From positions 248,001 through 312,000 of the forward strand of contig JAHWDD010000007.1 in assembly GCA_023897205.1 (NCBI GenBank): a DNA stretch of 64,000 bases. The letters run 5' to 3'. This document shows, piece by piece, positions 11,929-24,303 of the stretch. Under the pieces are notes generated by a model, which was not told where the DNA came from, did no database searches, and saw only the letters and a list, made by a program, of their open reading frames with translations. Numbering within the stretch: the stretch's first letter is position 1; each line of letters begins with the position of its first letter. A program made the position numbers and the translations under genes. The stretch is from Exophiala sp. HKRS030 (lineage: Eukaryota > Ascomycota > Eurotiomycetes > Chaetothyriales > Herpotrichiellaceae).

Positions 11929-13575
11929 ATGTGCCAGACCATGCTCCTTGATGGAGACCGGCGGCTGCAATCAGATGAGACAAGCAGCATAAACCTTTTG
12001 ACAAGCTTGAAAATACGTGCGGAGGCGTTGTTGGCTGAATTCAAAGCTTTTCGAGCGCACCTTGAATCCCAGCACAAGCAGCATGACGTTGAATTAAGGA
12101 TTTTCAGACGTGGTGTTGAATCTGAGGTGAAAAGTCTGACCAAGATCACACAGCGAATGTCCGTCAGTGACAGCACTTATAATGCATCCGATTCTGAAGA
12201 AGCAGAGCAGTTACAATTACATGCTTTGCGGAGCTCTAACTTGTCATTCTATGAAGCAGTCTGGGGTGTTGCAAAGGCCAGCAATGCGATAAGTGCCTTA
12301 GGGAAAAGGGTCTACGTTGAATGTGATCCCCTCCAGGTCGATGAGACGTGTGACAGCTTGAGAGGAAAGTCGCCGTCATCGAAACGCAAAGACATTCCTG
12401 TTGATATTGTTACTGAGAATGGACTCGAGTGGATTAAAGTTTCTACCATAAATGAGAAAAGACTTCTTTTCGAGATGGCAAAAGAGGGATGGGAGAACTA
12501 TGGAGATCTCAGCAATACCAGCGATACAGACGATAGCGAACAACCACCCAGTCGAAAACCCAGTAAATTGGAGCTCGTGCGCCTTGCTGAAGATCTTCAA
12601 GCTGCGTCAAAAACTGTCCGGGTCCAGTTCAAACATCCACGTGTGCATTTCGTCCTGCCGAATATTCAGGAAGGATCTTGTCCTGATATTGATGCTTTCC
12701 TGGCCGATATCAGGGCAACAGGCGCGAGTGCACAATGTGGCACATCGTCGAAAGACATCCATCAATCACGGGAGGCTTTCAACTTTGACCGGATGACTCC
12801 AGCACTTGCGCCGGTCCCTCTAACACCCACTGTCAATGTCGACTGTACAATACTCTTGGCCTTGATCTCTGACATATCCCATCTCCGGCGTCAGGATATG
12901 TCGCCAGGCTGCAATCCCACTTCCGCAACATTCCATAAAGCAATCCAACGACAGATTGAATCAGAGGAGACCCATCCGCTACTACCGAAAGAGGTCTACC
13001 CTTACCTCCTAAATCGAAGCCTTCATTGTACCTCACACGCTGCACAACGAATGCGTGAAATTGTCCAGTGTATGGGGACTGTAACCGAGCAGCTTCGCGC
13101 CGACATCATTCTAGGAGAAAGGTCATTCCAAGACCAGTCAAGCGCAGAATTACGGCTGGCACTTAGCAAGCAGTCCAGACATGCGGTATCAGAGACTCTC
13201 AGGTTACCAATCATCATCATTGATTTCGAGCCCACAGACTACTTATCGATCACTTCGCGTGAGGGCCCGAAAACTGATCAACAAAAAGACAACTTTCCCT
13301 CCTCGATCGCTGCTCGAGCAATCTCCAAACTCCATCTTACTGACATCAATACCTCGGTGTTCATGTATGGATGGACACACGAGATCGTCACGATTACAAG
13401 CAACCGAGCCGTTGCGAATGCACTTCTGGCTTCGATCAATAATTTGCTTGATGAAGGCGAACAACGCTCATGGGAACCAAATGACGATAGGGAAGACTTC
13501 CTAGGGCCGCATATCTATGTGTGCGAATCAGCACGCAGCTTGGTCGGAAAGCCAAAGGGTAAAGCAGGAGGATAA
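11929..13575 (+). CDS. DUF1308 family protein
   Basis: One uninterrupted frame of 548 codons from the ATG at 11929 to the stop. The C-terminal half contains the DUF1308-type region, beginning around IIIDFEPTDYLSIT and ending with the strongly conserved YVCESARSLVGKPKGKAGG, the same kind of C-terminus as the human C7orf25-like family. The N-terminus holds a predicted helical stretch (residues ~20-75). A GLEWIKVST motif near residue 163 is also typical of the family. The C-terminal domain is thought to be PIN-like, but its biochemical role is unknown. The gene follows swd2 by 222 bases on the same strand. An ATG a few codons downstream could be the true start. Confidence 0.8.
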   Translation: MCQTMLLDGDRRLQSDETSSINLLTSLKIRAEALLAEFKAFRAHLESQHKQHDVELRIFRRGVESEVKSLTKITQRMSVSDSTYNASDSEEAEQLQLHALRSSNLSFYEAVWGVAKASNAISALGKRVYVECDPLQVDETCDSLRGKSPSSKRKDIPVDIVTENGLEWIKVSTINEKRLLFEMAKEGWENYGDLSNTSDTDDSEQPPSRKPSKLELVRLAEDLQAASKTVRVQFKHPRVHFVLPNIQEGSCPDIDAFLADIRATGASAQCGTSSKDIHQSREAFNFDRMTPALAPVPLTPTVNVDCTILLALISDISHLRRQDMSPGCNPTSATFHKAIQRQIESEETHPLLPKEVYPYLLNRSLHCTSHAAQRMREIVQCMGTVTEQLRADIILGERSFQDQSSAELRLALSKQSRHAVSETLRLPIIIIDFEPTDYLSITSREGPKTDQQKDNFPSSIAARAISKLHLTDINTSVFMYGWTHEIVTITSNRAVANALLASINNLLDEGEQRSWEPNDDREDFLGPHIYVCESARSLVGKPKGKAGG

Positions 13576-14014
13576 TTGTCGGACAATCGGCTGTAGTGAA
13601 GCATCATGATCTCAATTGAAGTAGAAATAATGAAGTTGACAACATGCCAGCGTCAATTCTGAAAAGAAATGCGCTATCGATTGTACTCGTAACTGATGAC
13701 TCGGCAGCCCAGACATCATCAATTCTGCTGTTCCGCCTGCGCCGATGCGCTCCACGTGAGCTGCATATACATTCGGCACCTTAATTATCAACAACTCCCA
13801 TGAACATCAATTGCAGGGGACCTTTCTTTTTATTTTTGCAACAGTTGTATCGGGTAACAGGCTTATTCTCGGTGCCATGTGTTGTACCTGAGGCTTGCCT
13901 ACCGTCTCCTACCAGACGCATCCTCCCCGTTTCTTCTTCTGACCTCCTCCCCATCTTCGGCCCGTTGCTCACAATCTCTCTGCCTGCTGCCGCCTTGACA
14001 AGGCTTTGGGCACA
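13576..14014. other. Intergenic region upstream of Ptm1-like gene
   Basis: 439 bases without a gene. The last ~110 bases before the next start codon are strongly pyrimidine-rich on the + strand, a common feature of fungal core promoters and leaders. Confidence 0.6.
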
Positions 14015-15864
14015 ATGAAGCGTTGGGCACCATCTCTGGGTCTTCTGGCATATTTGGCCGCGCTCGTGGCCGGAAATGAGGTCAAGCTCGTAAGACTTGC
14101 CACTCTGTGATGAATGTTTGTTCCAAATCTTTGTTTGGCTGACCGAGGGACAGAAACAAGACGACCCGAACCGCCAACGATGCAGTGGCATGTACAGTCG
14201 GAAGTCATGGGGCGGCTCCGTCGAGCCCTTCATTCTTGTAAAATATCTGCCTGATCACACCGAAGACGACACCGACCCCGTCTCGTCGTTGATCATATTC
14301 GAATGGTCCGACGAACCCCTGATCGGGCGCATGCCTGCCGGGAGCACTAATTACCGCGACCTCCAAACGATATGCACGTCGGACGCCGTGGGCAAAAATT
14401 TGTGTGAAGAGAAGGATATTGGCTCATTCATCCTCGCGCCCAATGCCACATCTCTCGCTCAAAATCCCATATACAATGAGGCCATACACCTGAAGGACCC
14501 AAAGGCCATCAACTACCCGATACGCCGGACGGGATACTACTGCGTCAGCACCTATGCGTTCAGTGACCACGAGTACGACGCCGTGGTCGAATTCCGCAAT
14601 AGCTACGGCGAATTGCCCGCCGCGCAGATTGCCAAACTCCCCTTTTACGGCGGTCTGACCATTGTCTACGCGGTGCTCGGGGTCTTTTGGGCGTTTCTGT
14701 ACGTCCAGAACAGGTCCGACATTCTCCCTGTGCAAAACTACATCACCTTCACGATCGTGTTCCTGATCGTGGAACAGCTCATGACCTGGGGCTTCTACGA
14801 CTACCAGAACCGCCACGGCAACAACACTCTGAACAAGGTGTTTATGATTGTCGTCTCGATACTGAACGCCGGCCGTAACTCGTTGTCTTTCTTCCTCCTG
14901 CTCATTGTGTGCATGGGCTTCGGTGTGGTCAAGCCCAGTCTCGGCCGGACGATGATATACGTGCGCATCCTCGCCGCCGCACACTTCATATTCGGCGTCA
15001 TCTACGCCATCGCCAGCATGGCCGTGACACCCGAGTCGGTCGGACCCCTCGTCCTCTTCGTCATTCTACCACTCGCCGGAACCCTCACGGCTTTCTACGT
15101 CTGGACGCTGAGCAGCCTGAACGTCACGATCAAGGACCTCGTGGACCGGAGGCAGAAGACCAAGGCACTCATGTACAAGAAATTGTCCTGGTGCATTCTG
15201 GGGTCGATCCTGGTCATCTTTGCCTTTTTCTTCGTAAACAGCTTCGCCTTTGCCGGTAGTGGCGAAGCGGACTTTGTGCCCAAACATTGGCAGACGCGTT
15301 GGTTCGTCTTGGATGGTTGGCTCAACCTCGTCTATCTATTCGACATCGCCTTTATTGCATACTTGTGGAGGCCAACTGCGAACAACAGGCGATTCGCAAT
15401 GAGTGACGAAGTAAGTTGTTTCCTTCTCCTCCTCCTCCTCCTCTCCCGTTCTCACACACCGCCCTCTTCACCCGCGTCCTAGGGTGTTGGGAGGAAATAT
15501 CCTGATCACGGGTTCGCTAATAAATATCCCATAGTTGGCACAAGACGACGACGGCTTCGAAATTAGAAGTATCGCCGATTCGCTCTCGGATGATGAAGAG
15601 GCAGCACGAAAGGATCACGAGCGTGAAGTCAGTCCGGCTGGAGGAGCCAGTACGTCGCTCACGGATGCTGTCAACATTTCGCCAGCGAGAAAAGCCTCGC
15701 CCGCTCCGGCATTGCAGAATAGCAGTCGAGCACCTCCAAACCCACTGCCGCCCAGAGAGTCTTTGGATGGAGAGACGATCTTTGCCGTCGGTGATGACAA
15801 CCTTGAGTGGAGCGATGGCGAGGAGGACAGTGACGACGAAAGGAAGAAGTTGACTAGCAAATAA
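14015..15864 (+). CDS. Ptm1-like GOLD-domain seven-transmembrane protein
   Basis: Exons are 14015-14089, 14154-15410 and 15535-15864 (553 aa). Exon 1 encodes a signal peptide (residues 1-20). The second exon starts KQDDPNRQRCSGMYSRKSWGG, the conserved start of the lumenal domain, which extends to about residue 190. Seven hydrophobic helices follow, from LTIVYAVLGVFWAFLYV to WLNLVYLFDIAFIAYLW, matching the GOST/lung-seven-TM superfamily that includes yeast Ptm1 and is associated with Golgi and endosomal membranes. The third exon supplies a charged cytosolic tail rich in D, E and S. The last intron contains a CGCTAATAA branch-point region. The exact function of Ptm1 proteins is not settled; roles in trafficking are proposed. 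Confidence 0.9.
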
Positions 15865-16372
15865 AACATCGGTTGAAGCTATCAGGGCCGCGGGTGTCCC
15901 ACTGGGTTTCCTACGTCGAATCCCTTATGAATTTTTGAGACCATCGGGGAGTCGGGTTTTTAAGTCATGAACAATACTGTGAAATGGACTTTCGGGTCGG
16001 GTGGCCTTGTATACATAATGTATTCACACACACATAAAAGACAGAGGCATTCTACATGGTCGAGGTTCCCACGTATGACTTCTAGTCCTCTCCTTCGTAT
16101 ATCTCATCTTTTATGTATTGTGCCGAATGACCCTGAAGGAACGCTCAATGCGAGGGCTTTGCAGATACTGGCCTATAAGAACAGACGACATTGAACCCCC
16201 CTACTAGGCTAGCCGGATTTCGAGGCGTGAAATGGGGTACATGCCCCCCTTATACGTCAGTTTCGACCTACGAACAGCGCAATGGTCGTGGATAGTCAAG
16301 GTTGAAGAACCATCGAGACCTCGTCGGCCAGCCCAAAGCCAGATCTTTGACAGAAGCCTGTCCATGAAGTTT
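15865..16372. other. Convergent intergenic region, Ptm1-like(+) and OHCU decarboxylase(-)
   Basis: 508 bases holding the 3' ends of two converging genes. A short CA tract lies near 16023-16036. Small ORFs here have no recognisable content. Confidence 0.6.
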
Positions 16373-17041
16373 TCACATGTTCAATTTCCTGGCCCGATCA
16401 GAGGCAATTTCGCACATGGCCTTGATGTGGATTGCAGGTCAGTTGGTAACAAACAGTTCAGGGTATGATCTTTGGGGGAGGTAGAGAACTGACCTTGATC
16501 GAGTCTCGCTTCTCCTGCTCGATGTCACCTCGTTCGATTCTTTTCTCCATATCCGCCATGATCACAGGACGGCTTCGCCCATTCACAAAGACGCTGTAGA
16601 TCGGCAATGAGCGATAGTTTGCAGACACCAATCTAGATGTGCTGGGAGACCTTACACATATCGTAAGCCTGGAAAGGCGCGTTCGTAATTCCTGTTCATC
16701 TCTGCGAGCTTCGCCGCCTGCTCCTCGCCACCCTGATTGAGCTGGGCTTGCTCTTTTCTACTTTGTTCGCTCTCAACCTTCTTCTCGCCCAGGCGAGGGT
16801 GGGCAGACAGGATAGTTTCCAACCACTTATTGTCGCTTTCTAACCTGGACTCGCAGAGGTCTTTGAGCTGCTGGCCGACTGCGTCTATGAGCTCATCATA
16901 AGATGCAAAAGATTTTTCCCGAAGCAGGCTGACTGATAATGTATGGAGTTGTTGGCATGGTTCAAACAGAGTGTCGAGTACTTGTGCCCTCTCTTCGGTG
17001 GTGAGTGTGGCCACTTTCGAAATAGGCGGGAGTGTCAACAT
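16373..17041 (-). CDS. 2-oxo-4-hydroxy-4-carboxy-5-ureidoimidazoline (OHCU) decarboxylase
   Basis: Exons are 17041-16656, 16593-16494 and 16420-16373 (177 aa). Splicing gives the continuous block GLRYVVFVNGRSRPVIMADM, then EKRIERGDIEQEKRDSIKAM and a short end at RKLNM. The HPRLGEKK motif (residues 81-88) carries the catalytic histidine of the family, and FVNGRSRPVI is the conserved second-half motif. The enzyme converts OHCU to S-allantoin in the third step of urate breakdown, after uricase and HIU hydrolase; in fungi it acts in the peroxisome or cytosol. No clear peroxisomal targeting tripeptide ends this protein. No other purine-catabolism gene is in the window. Confidence 0.93.
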
Positions 17042-18438
17042 GGTATATGATCTATGAGCTTGTCTAAAATGTACTGAATCTCAAATGCTTCAGAAGGCCT
17101 TGGTGCAAAGGGAATGACGAACATGTCCTACCTTCAAATGCAAAATCACTAAGGATGGAGGTGTTTCGACGTCAAACCAAGTTTCGGTGGGCTCCGTCCG
17201 ACCCATCGATAGTTCAGCTTGTCACGTGGTTATGAAGATCCAATTGTCAACTATACTCGTACAAGTACAAACAAAAGCACCGTTCGGGGAATAAATGATG
17301 AATCATGAGCATGGCATCTGCCTCATCGTGACGAAGTGTAAAGCCATGTGGGCAAAACTCTTTGGTGAGCACCCACGTGAATATATGATATGCGTGGTGC
17401 ATCAATAGTCCGAGTTGAGGCGCAGAACGAGCCCATGTGCATGCAATAGATATTGCGCAATCGATACAAGTCTTCTGGGGCACCAGCTGTGAATCCTAGG
17501 CATGCGCCTTGTATTGCGCATGGGCGACGCCGTATAGTTCAAATTCGCCCGAACGAAGTATAAAAAGGCTTTATAACCTCCTGTCATATCGAATGGCCGG
17601 GCCGCAGTTGAGAAAGGAGGCCAGTGCACATGGCATGGTTCTGGTGTCAAGGTGGTGACAGATATCCCAAACTTTTACTCCTTGTTATCGGGGTATATTA
17701 ATTACTCAAGTTGTTGTGTGGCACCCGTGTCACATCAAGTATCATGTGCGCTCGCTTGCACGACAGGCGGTGGGTGTATTGTTTTTACAGTACTCTTACA
17801 AGTACTTTGTATCCGAAGACAGAACGAGAGAAATTGATAGAGATCGCTGGCGTGAGTTGGTGACTCCTCAGATCGACTGGTCTTTGTCTGTTTACCCTCC
17901 CGTAATAAGCAAGGGCACGGTCGATGTCAAGGGGACGCCCGGCGAGCCGGCGGTGGATGAGCCCTTCGTCCCTTGCTTCTGGCAGAGAAGGGCCAGCTGC
18001 GCCTCGGGAAATTGGCCCTCGTTTTAGGTGATGATGGTTGAATAAGGCTCCGGACGCTGGCCTTGTTCGGGCGGTTTGAGGTCAACCATACCCCACCAAG
18101 GCCATTAAGTGTGTGCCATCAAGCTCGATGATCCTGGTCGAGCTTCGCTTCGTAGCTGACTTGGCTGTGGGTATCTTGCTACGATGCCCCCTGAATCTGC
18201 AGATAGTGTTCCCCACTGTGCTTCATTGGTATTGCTCCTGCATGTGGATTCCCCTCGAACATGCGTCTCCAGACTTTTGGCGCTTCTTTGTGTGTTAGCC
18301 GGGTTGTTTCGTGTGGTGGAAGGCCTGCTGTGTTTCCCTGAGTCTTTTGTCCTCCATGCTCGGTATCCTTATGTTCTTCATCTGTAGGCATCTGTCTTAA
18401 TTTACCTTGGCTGCGGCCCTTTCAAATGCAGCTGAGAA
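17042..18438. other. Divergent promoter region, OHCU decarboxylase(-) and ADF-H gene(+)
   Basis: 1.4 kb between start codons on opposite strands. Several small ORFs occur but none resembles a protein or has splice-supported extension. A repeated ACTCGTACAAGTAC-like word near 17257 resembles the other TAC-rich intergenic words. Confidence 0.55.
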
Positions 18439-21400
18439 ATGTCATTGAATGGCCTTGATGAAGCTGCGGTCGCCGAAGCGCACCAGGCTGCGCTTGCTGA
18501 CGCTGGAGGATGGTACGTACAGCCGGACACGAATAGGTCTCGACGAACTGCGCTGACGAGACGGATAACGTCCAGGTTCCTCCTCAAGTATGCCAACCGT
18601 GACACAGTAGAGCTGCTGCAGAAGGGAACTGGAGGGATCCAGGAAGTCAGAGGTGTGGTAGAAAGATATGAGGAAAAGTCACCGTTGTACGGCATGGTGC
18701 AGTACCGGCGCAAAAAAGTCATTCTCAAATATGTGCCAGAGGGAACGTCGCGACTGTTGCAAGGTTCGTTCACTTACACCTCACAAGTCACAACTCACGA
18801 CACTCTTCGCACAATGCATGGCTAACCTGATCGTTACAGTGCGCTTGACCGTCCAATTCCAATCGGTCCTAGAAGCATTTACACCTCATGACAACGTCTT
18901 TTCGTTCACTGTCGCTTCAGAGCTGACCGATTCGGCCCTGGGCCTGAGCACGATGCTGCTGCCATCTGCGGGCTCATTGACATCGTCTACTTCATCGTTA
19001 CGACGTCGAAGACTGGATGAAATCACTGAAGATGCCGAAGAAGGGAGCTCTATGCCTGAAGAAAAAGTTGTCCGCCCAGCGCAAGTGGAACAGGAACCTG
19101 CTATACCCAAGTATGGGAGGCACGAATTAGATGAGCTGCCAGCAAGTGCAGTCCTCGCGAAAGCACTTCTGGCAAAGAGAAAAGAAATCACTGCTGCAGT
19201 CTCTACAGGTCAAGATGAAGACTCAGTCCGCCTGGAAAACCCTTTACCTCTGCCTAAGGACACCGTTTCTCACAAAGGAACAACATCTCCAAATCCAGCC
19301 ACTGACAAGGACTTGCCTGCCACACCAGTGTCAACTCCGCCAACTACGAGCGGTGGTGAGGCTGGACGGGCACCAGATTTCGAAGCCGCAAGCAACATCC
19401 TTTTAGACGCAACGAGTCGAGAACTAGCCGAGCCTACTACACCACGTCCTCCTCAATCTCATCATCTTTCGCCTGCTGAGTCGGATAGTATCAGTCAATG
19501 GAGCAGTAATGTTGCCTCGTACGCTGATGTTAAGCCTAAGAAGAAAAAGCTAGGACCGAGACCACATGTCGAGGCTACGCATCGTCCAAAGACGTCCGGC
19601 AATGCTGACGGCAGTCTCGGCGTACGACCAGTTGCAAACCTACCGCACAGCATTCGTGTGAACAATAGGTCTCTACTGACGCTTTCGGGTCGTCCAGGGT
19701 CACAGCAATCCACTCGCAGTGTTCCTGGACGTTTCGCGAACTCGAGCCATTCGTTCAATGGACCACCACCACTACCAACCACCTCTCATATACAGTCGCT
19801 CTACAACCCCATAGAAAGTCGGCCAGCCGTATCAAGAGCGGCTTCGGTCACCACCGAAGCATCTACAGCGACGCCAGAAAAATTAAGGATGATGAAGGCC
19901 CTCCAGCTTCGCAAGCGGAACATGTTGCTCGCACAGCGATCAACGTTGTCACCTACCACCTCGCATGCACCTACTCCTTCGGATTCAAGCCTTAGTACTA
20001 TCTCGTCGAGCAATAACTTGTCCACAGTGGCTAGTCAGGAGCAGCTTTCTAGTGTCGATGAGGAGTCAAAATTGACACAGTCCTCCACCACGACATCTCC
20101 TACCTTCATGACGAACACTTCAGAGGAGCCATCTACCAAGGCGTCATCCTTCTCAGAGCAAGATAATATCTCGAACAAGCGCAGATCACTGTCTTCAGCT
20201 ACCAGTTCATCGATTACGCCGAAAGCTCCAGCTCCAGAGCCTGCTACACAATCTCCTGAGATAGTGATCGCTACTAACCCTTCCAGTACACACGGGCTGG
20301 GTATTCCTCTATCGAACAGCCAGCAATCTGATATCAGCAAAGACAACTCGACTTCTGATCACACACCAGCATCCGCTATGGACAGTTTTCCGACAACAGT
20401 GCCTACTCTGGAACTACCTTCACAAGCAAAGCGTCACGCACCTCGGCCATTTCAGCTGGCTGGTGGTGATACATCTGCTTCTGAAGATTTATCTGAGGAC
20501 GAACTTCTTATGGATGACATCCACAATGCAACCGTGCACGAAGCGAAACCAGTATCTGTTGCTCGTTCTCCGGTTACTCCTATCATATCAACGAAAGGAA
20601 GTTCGGATAGGTTGCGCGAAATTGTGACCAAACCTTCGTTGCCCAGCCATCCTCCCAAAACCAGCCGTGGTAGTACTCCAGACGGGAAACGTACTGACAG
20701 TAGGTCCGGCAGTGTTCGAAGCGTGTCTACAGCACTTCCACAATGGCCCCCTGTGCAAGCTGAGCCAATGCCCGCTCCCTTGAACAAGAAACCAACTCTT
20801 GGAACGGGGATTTCCAAGCGCATCAAGGCTCTGGAGGTACTTACAGCAAAAGACACGATTGCGTCGCAACCCCCTACACCTGCCCGGGAGACTACTATTG
20901 GGAAGTCAGCTTTCTCCTCATTCATGAAACGTTCGTCGCTCATTGGAAGCCCGATGAAACCGAACGCCTCGACCGAGACATCACCCCCAAGGCAAACACC
21001 GCCGATAACATCGCTGTACGATCCTGTCAAGCGTGTGAATGACGCGAAGGAGCCTCGACGACCGTCTGTCGATAGCTATACGCCCTTTCACAAAGCAGAT
21101 ACCATATCTGTCACTGCAAAAATTGTCCGAGATCCCAACAGCAAGCACCCTCCTATGTCACCCAGTTCGAATTTCAATAGCCCTCTTAATCTTTTTCGAA
21201 GTCCCTTAATCGTGGAGCATGAGAAGCATGACAATCTTCACAGAAAAGACTCATTTACTTCCAGGCAGTCCAACACTAAAAGCCCAACCAAATCGGATAG
21301 AGGCCGTTTTTCATTCTCCTCGCACCGTTCTGCTTCACAAATCAATCTACCTCGCTCAGAATCAAATCACAGCAAGATTTCACTCACCAGCACACACAAA

Positions 21401-21999
21401 AAGCATGGACCGCGGTCCAACAGTGATACGGCCTCCTTCACGGAAGAAAAGAAATCTTCGAGGACGAGTCGGTTGATGAAGCGAGTGTCAAACCTGACAG
21501 CATCCCGGAGCAAAGGACAATCGACCTCGAAGGAGCAGTTACATCCAAATACAATCCAGGAACAGAACGATGAAGACACCAAGGAACATTCTGTCTCCGA
21601 ATCACTGATGCACATTGTCGATATTGGTGATGTGAACGTCCAATTCCCCGAATCTCTCCTTTGGAAGCGCCGTTTCATGAGGATTGATGATCAAGGATAT
21701 CTCATATTTTCACCACCCATGAATGATTCAAATACAAAATCTGTCGGCAGGAAATATCATCTCAGCGACTTTAACCGACCAGCGTTACCGGATTTGGAGA
21801 GGGAAGAGATTGCTTGGAGCATAGTTCTTGATTTGAAGGACGGATCATGTGTACAGTGTGCATGCGAGGGCAGGCAGTCTCAACAAGCAGTGCTGCAAAG
21901 TGAGTATTTCCCAACTTCTATGTGCAGTAATCTTCTAACCTTGATGCAGTGCTTGTTGATGCACACAACGCTTACCACCAATTATATCATGGAGGTTGA
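18439..21999 (+). CDS. Large ADF-H (cofilin-like) domain protein with disordered middle and C-terminal PH-like region
   Basis: Exons are 18439-18512, 18576-18763, 18840-21899 and 21950-21999, giving 1123 aa. The splices yield MSLNGLDEAAVAEAHQAALA, then GGWFLLKYANRD and LLQVRLTVQFQSVLEAFTPHD, an actin-depolymerising-factor homology domain over the first ~130 residues. Residues ~170-960 are Ser/Thr/Pro-rich and probably disordered, with many SP and TP sites. The last ~130 residues (from SLMHIVDIGDVNVQFPESLLWKRR in two parts: start SLMHIVDIGDVNV) read LLWKRRFMRIDDQGYLIFSP and end QMLVDAHNAYHQLYHGG, which looks like a pleckstrin-homology fold. A role at the actin cortex or membrane is inference from this domain pair. 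I do not know a named yeast counterpart. Confidence 0.82.
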
Positions 22000-22628
22000 G
22001 ATGTGCCATGGATGCCAGAAGCAACGACAAACATTACGACTCTTCAACGTTTGCAATACCCAACTCGCGTGAATTTAGATGATTGACGAGCATCAAGCAA
22101 AGGCGCTGGAATGGTTGGCAAACGGCGATCTAAGCCCTTCGGTATTGGCGAACACGAGATTTTGGTCCCAATTGTGAACAGCGCATGGGCAGGACAGGAC
22201 TTTTTATCTATAGTCATGGTCACAACAGCTTAATGTGTATCAATCAATGCTAACAACATTCAATACTGTCCAGCACTGATTTCTGTATGCATTTTACCAT
22301 GGTTGTCTGAGTAGATTTTAACTGAGGAAAACTAATCACCTGAAGACGTGAATGATTACTGTATTGAGGCTTAGACAAGGCTGCGCTATTAGGAGACAGG
22401 TGTCTTTTCCGATGCTTGGAAATCGAAGACCCTGGTTATACCTGGATCAGCAGTGACCTGCAACACCACCACCGCCAATAAGCCATACAAGTACAACATC
22501 ACTCGACCGCATCTAACACTTCTTTTAACCTAGGCTTTGCATATTAAGCCTTTCACATTACTGAGCGACTTTCAGCTATCCATCATACTGCAAAAACCCG
22601 ATTTACGAAGTCCCACTTCAACGCCAGA
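22000..22628. other. Intergenic region upstream of the PDI-like gene
   Basis: 629 bases without a gene, holding the 3' end of the ADF-H gene and the promoter of the disulfide isomerase gene. Such ER chaperone genes are often induced by the unfolded-protein response, but I see no clear element. Confidence 0.55.
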
Positions 22629-23796
22629 ATGGTACAATTTCGTGCCCTTCTGTCTCTGGCAACCTTCGCCTTACCCCTCGTTGCCACCGCATCAGATGTG
22701 ATCAACTTGATTCCCTCGAATTTTGACAGTGTTGTCTTCGAGTCCAACAAGCCTGCCCTCGTCGAGTTCTTCGCTCCTTGGTGTGGACACTGCAAGAACC
22801 TCGCCCCCGTCTATGAAGAGTTGGCTACCGCGTTCGCTGCCAGCGGCAACAAAGTCTCCATCGCCAATGTTGATGCAGACAAGCACAAGGATCTAGGCAA
22901 GAGATTTGGTGTTCAAGGGTTTCCAACATTGAAATGGTTTGACGGCAAGCCGGGCAGTGAGCCGGAGGACTACAATGGTGGCCGAGATCTCGAGTCTCTG
23001 ACCAAGTTCGTCACCGAGAAGAGTGGTGTCAAGAGCAAAGGCCCCAAGAAAGCCCCTAGCCATGTCGAGATGTTGACGGACAGCTCGTTTAAGACGGAGG
23101 TCGGTGGTGACAAAGACGTCCTCGTGGCATTTACCGCACCTTGGTGTGGCCGTAAGTTCTCCGTCTTTGGGTTTCAACATTGGGTGACTTCTAACAATGA
23201 CATGCATAGACTGCAAGTCCCTCGCTCCAACATGGGAGAAGGTCGCCTCTGATTTCGCCTCGGAACCCAACGTCCTCATTGCCAAAGTCGATGCAGAAGC
23301 CGAGAACAGCAAAGCTACAGCCCAAGAACAAGGAGTCACAGGTTATCCTACAATCAAGTTCTTCCCCAAGGGCAGCACTGAACCCGAAGCATACAGCGGT
23401 GGCCGCAGCGAGGAAGCGCTTGTGGACTTTGTGAATTCCAAGGCCGGCACATACCGCGTCCCAGGTGGAGGGCTGAACAGCCAAGCGGGCACGATTGAAG
23501 TCATCGACAACCTGCTGGCCAAGTATATCACGGCCGGCGGTATCAAGGATGTCGAGAAGGCAACTGCAGAGGTCAAGAAAGCGACTACCAACATCAAGGA
23601 CAAGAGCGTGGACTACTATCTCCGTGCGCTGAGCAAAATTACCGGTAACCCAGAGTATGCTATGAAGGAGCAAACAAGGTTGGCAGGATTGCTGAAGAAG
23701 GGTGGTCTTGCTCCAGAAAAGACCGATGATCTTCAGAGACGCAGCAACATTCTGGCCAAGTTCTTGGTCAAGGACGAGGCAAAGAGCGAATTGTAA
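22629..23796 (+). CDS. tigA: P5-type protein disulfide isomerase (TigA/ERp38-like)
   Basis: Exons are 22629-23151 and 23210-23796 (369 aa). Residues 1-21 form a signal peptide. Two thioredoxin domains follow, with active sites APWCGHC at 52-55 and 173-176; the intron falls inside the histidine codon of the second CGHC. The C-terminal ~95 residues form the ERp29c/D-type helical domain seen in fungal TigA and plant PDI relatives. The product should form and rearrange disulfides in secretory proteins in the endoplasmic reticulum. The C-terminus is KSEL, a variant of the KDEL/HDEL retrieval signal. Length matches Aspergillus TigA-type proteins (~360 aa). Confidence 0.95.
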
Positions 23797-24303
23797 ACTA
23801 TTCAAGCATGATCGGAACGTCACTAACTGGGTTGAAATGAAACAATTGGGTACTAGGTCGCAAAAGTCGAGCCTGCTAGAGGAGTTTAAAATGGCTTAAA
23901 CATGATCCTTTTTTATATCAGATTTTCGTTGTACCGGCTCTTGCACTGTGCAAATTGTCACTCAACCCTTCGCAGCTAGGCCATACTACAACGAGGAGTA
24001 CAAGTATGGAACTCTTATTGAGAGAGAGGAAGAACCTGGGATCTGATGTGCTTCGTCTCCGCCTTGAGTGAGACTGCGACGTTCGCAAACAGGAAGCAGA
24101 GCATTCACAGCACCAATTGCACCGGGAGGCGTGAAGCAACATTATGTCACCGTAGACCTCGTCAGAAGTAGAACTCTCAGGGCCACCGTTCATGACCTGA
24201 GTTCGGCCCCAACCTTTCGCATCAATTTCGTTATTTTTCGCACGGTGGATTCAATCCAAAATTATGTGTAGAAACAACTCCTGAGGGACATCGACCGTTA
24301 TTG
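23797..24303. other. Convergent intergenic region
   Basis: 507 bases between the stop codons of the disulfide isomerase gene (+) and the HSBP1-like gene (-). Nothing beyond 3' untranslated sequence is apparent. Confidence 0.55.

Noticed and set aside
14424..14984. 186-codon minus-strand frame inside the Ptm1-like gene
   Set aside because: Charged, low-complexity translation opposite a clear membrane protein; caused by codon bias.
20452..21030. 192-codon minus-strand frame inside the ADF-H gene
   Set aside because: It lies opposite the disordered Ser/Thr/Pro-rich part and has no recognisable motif.
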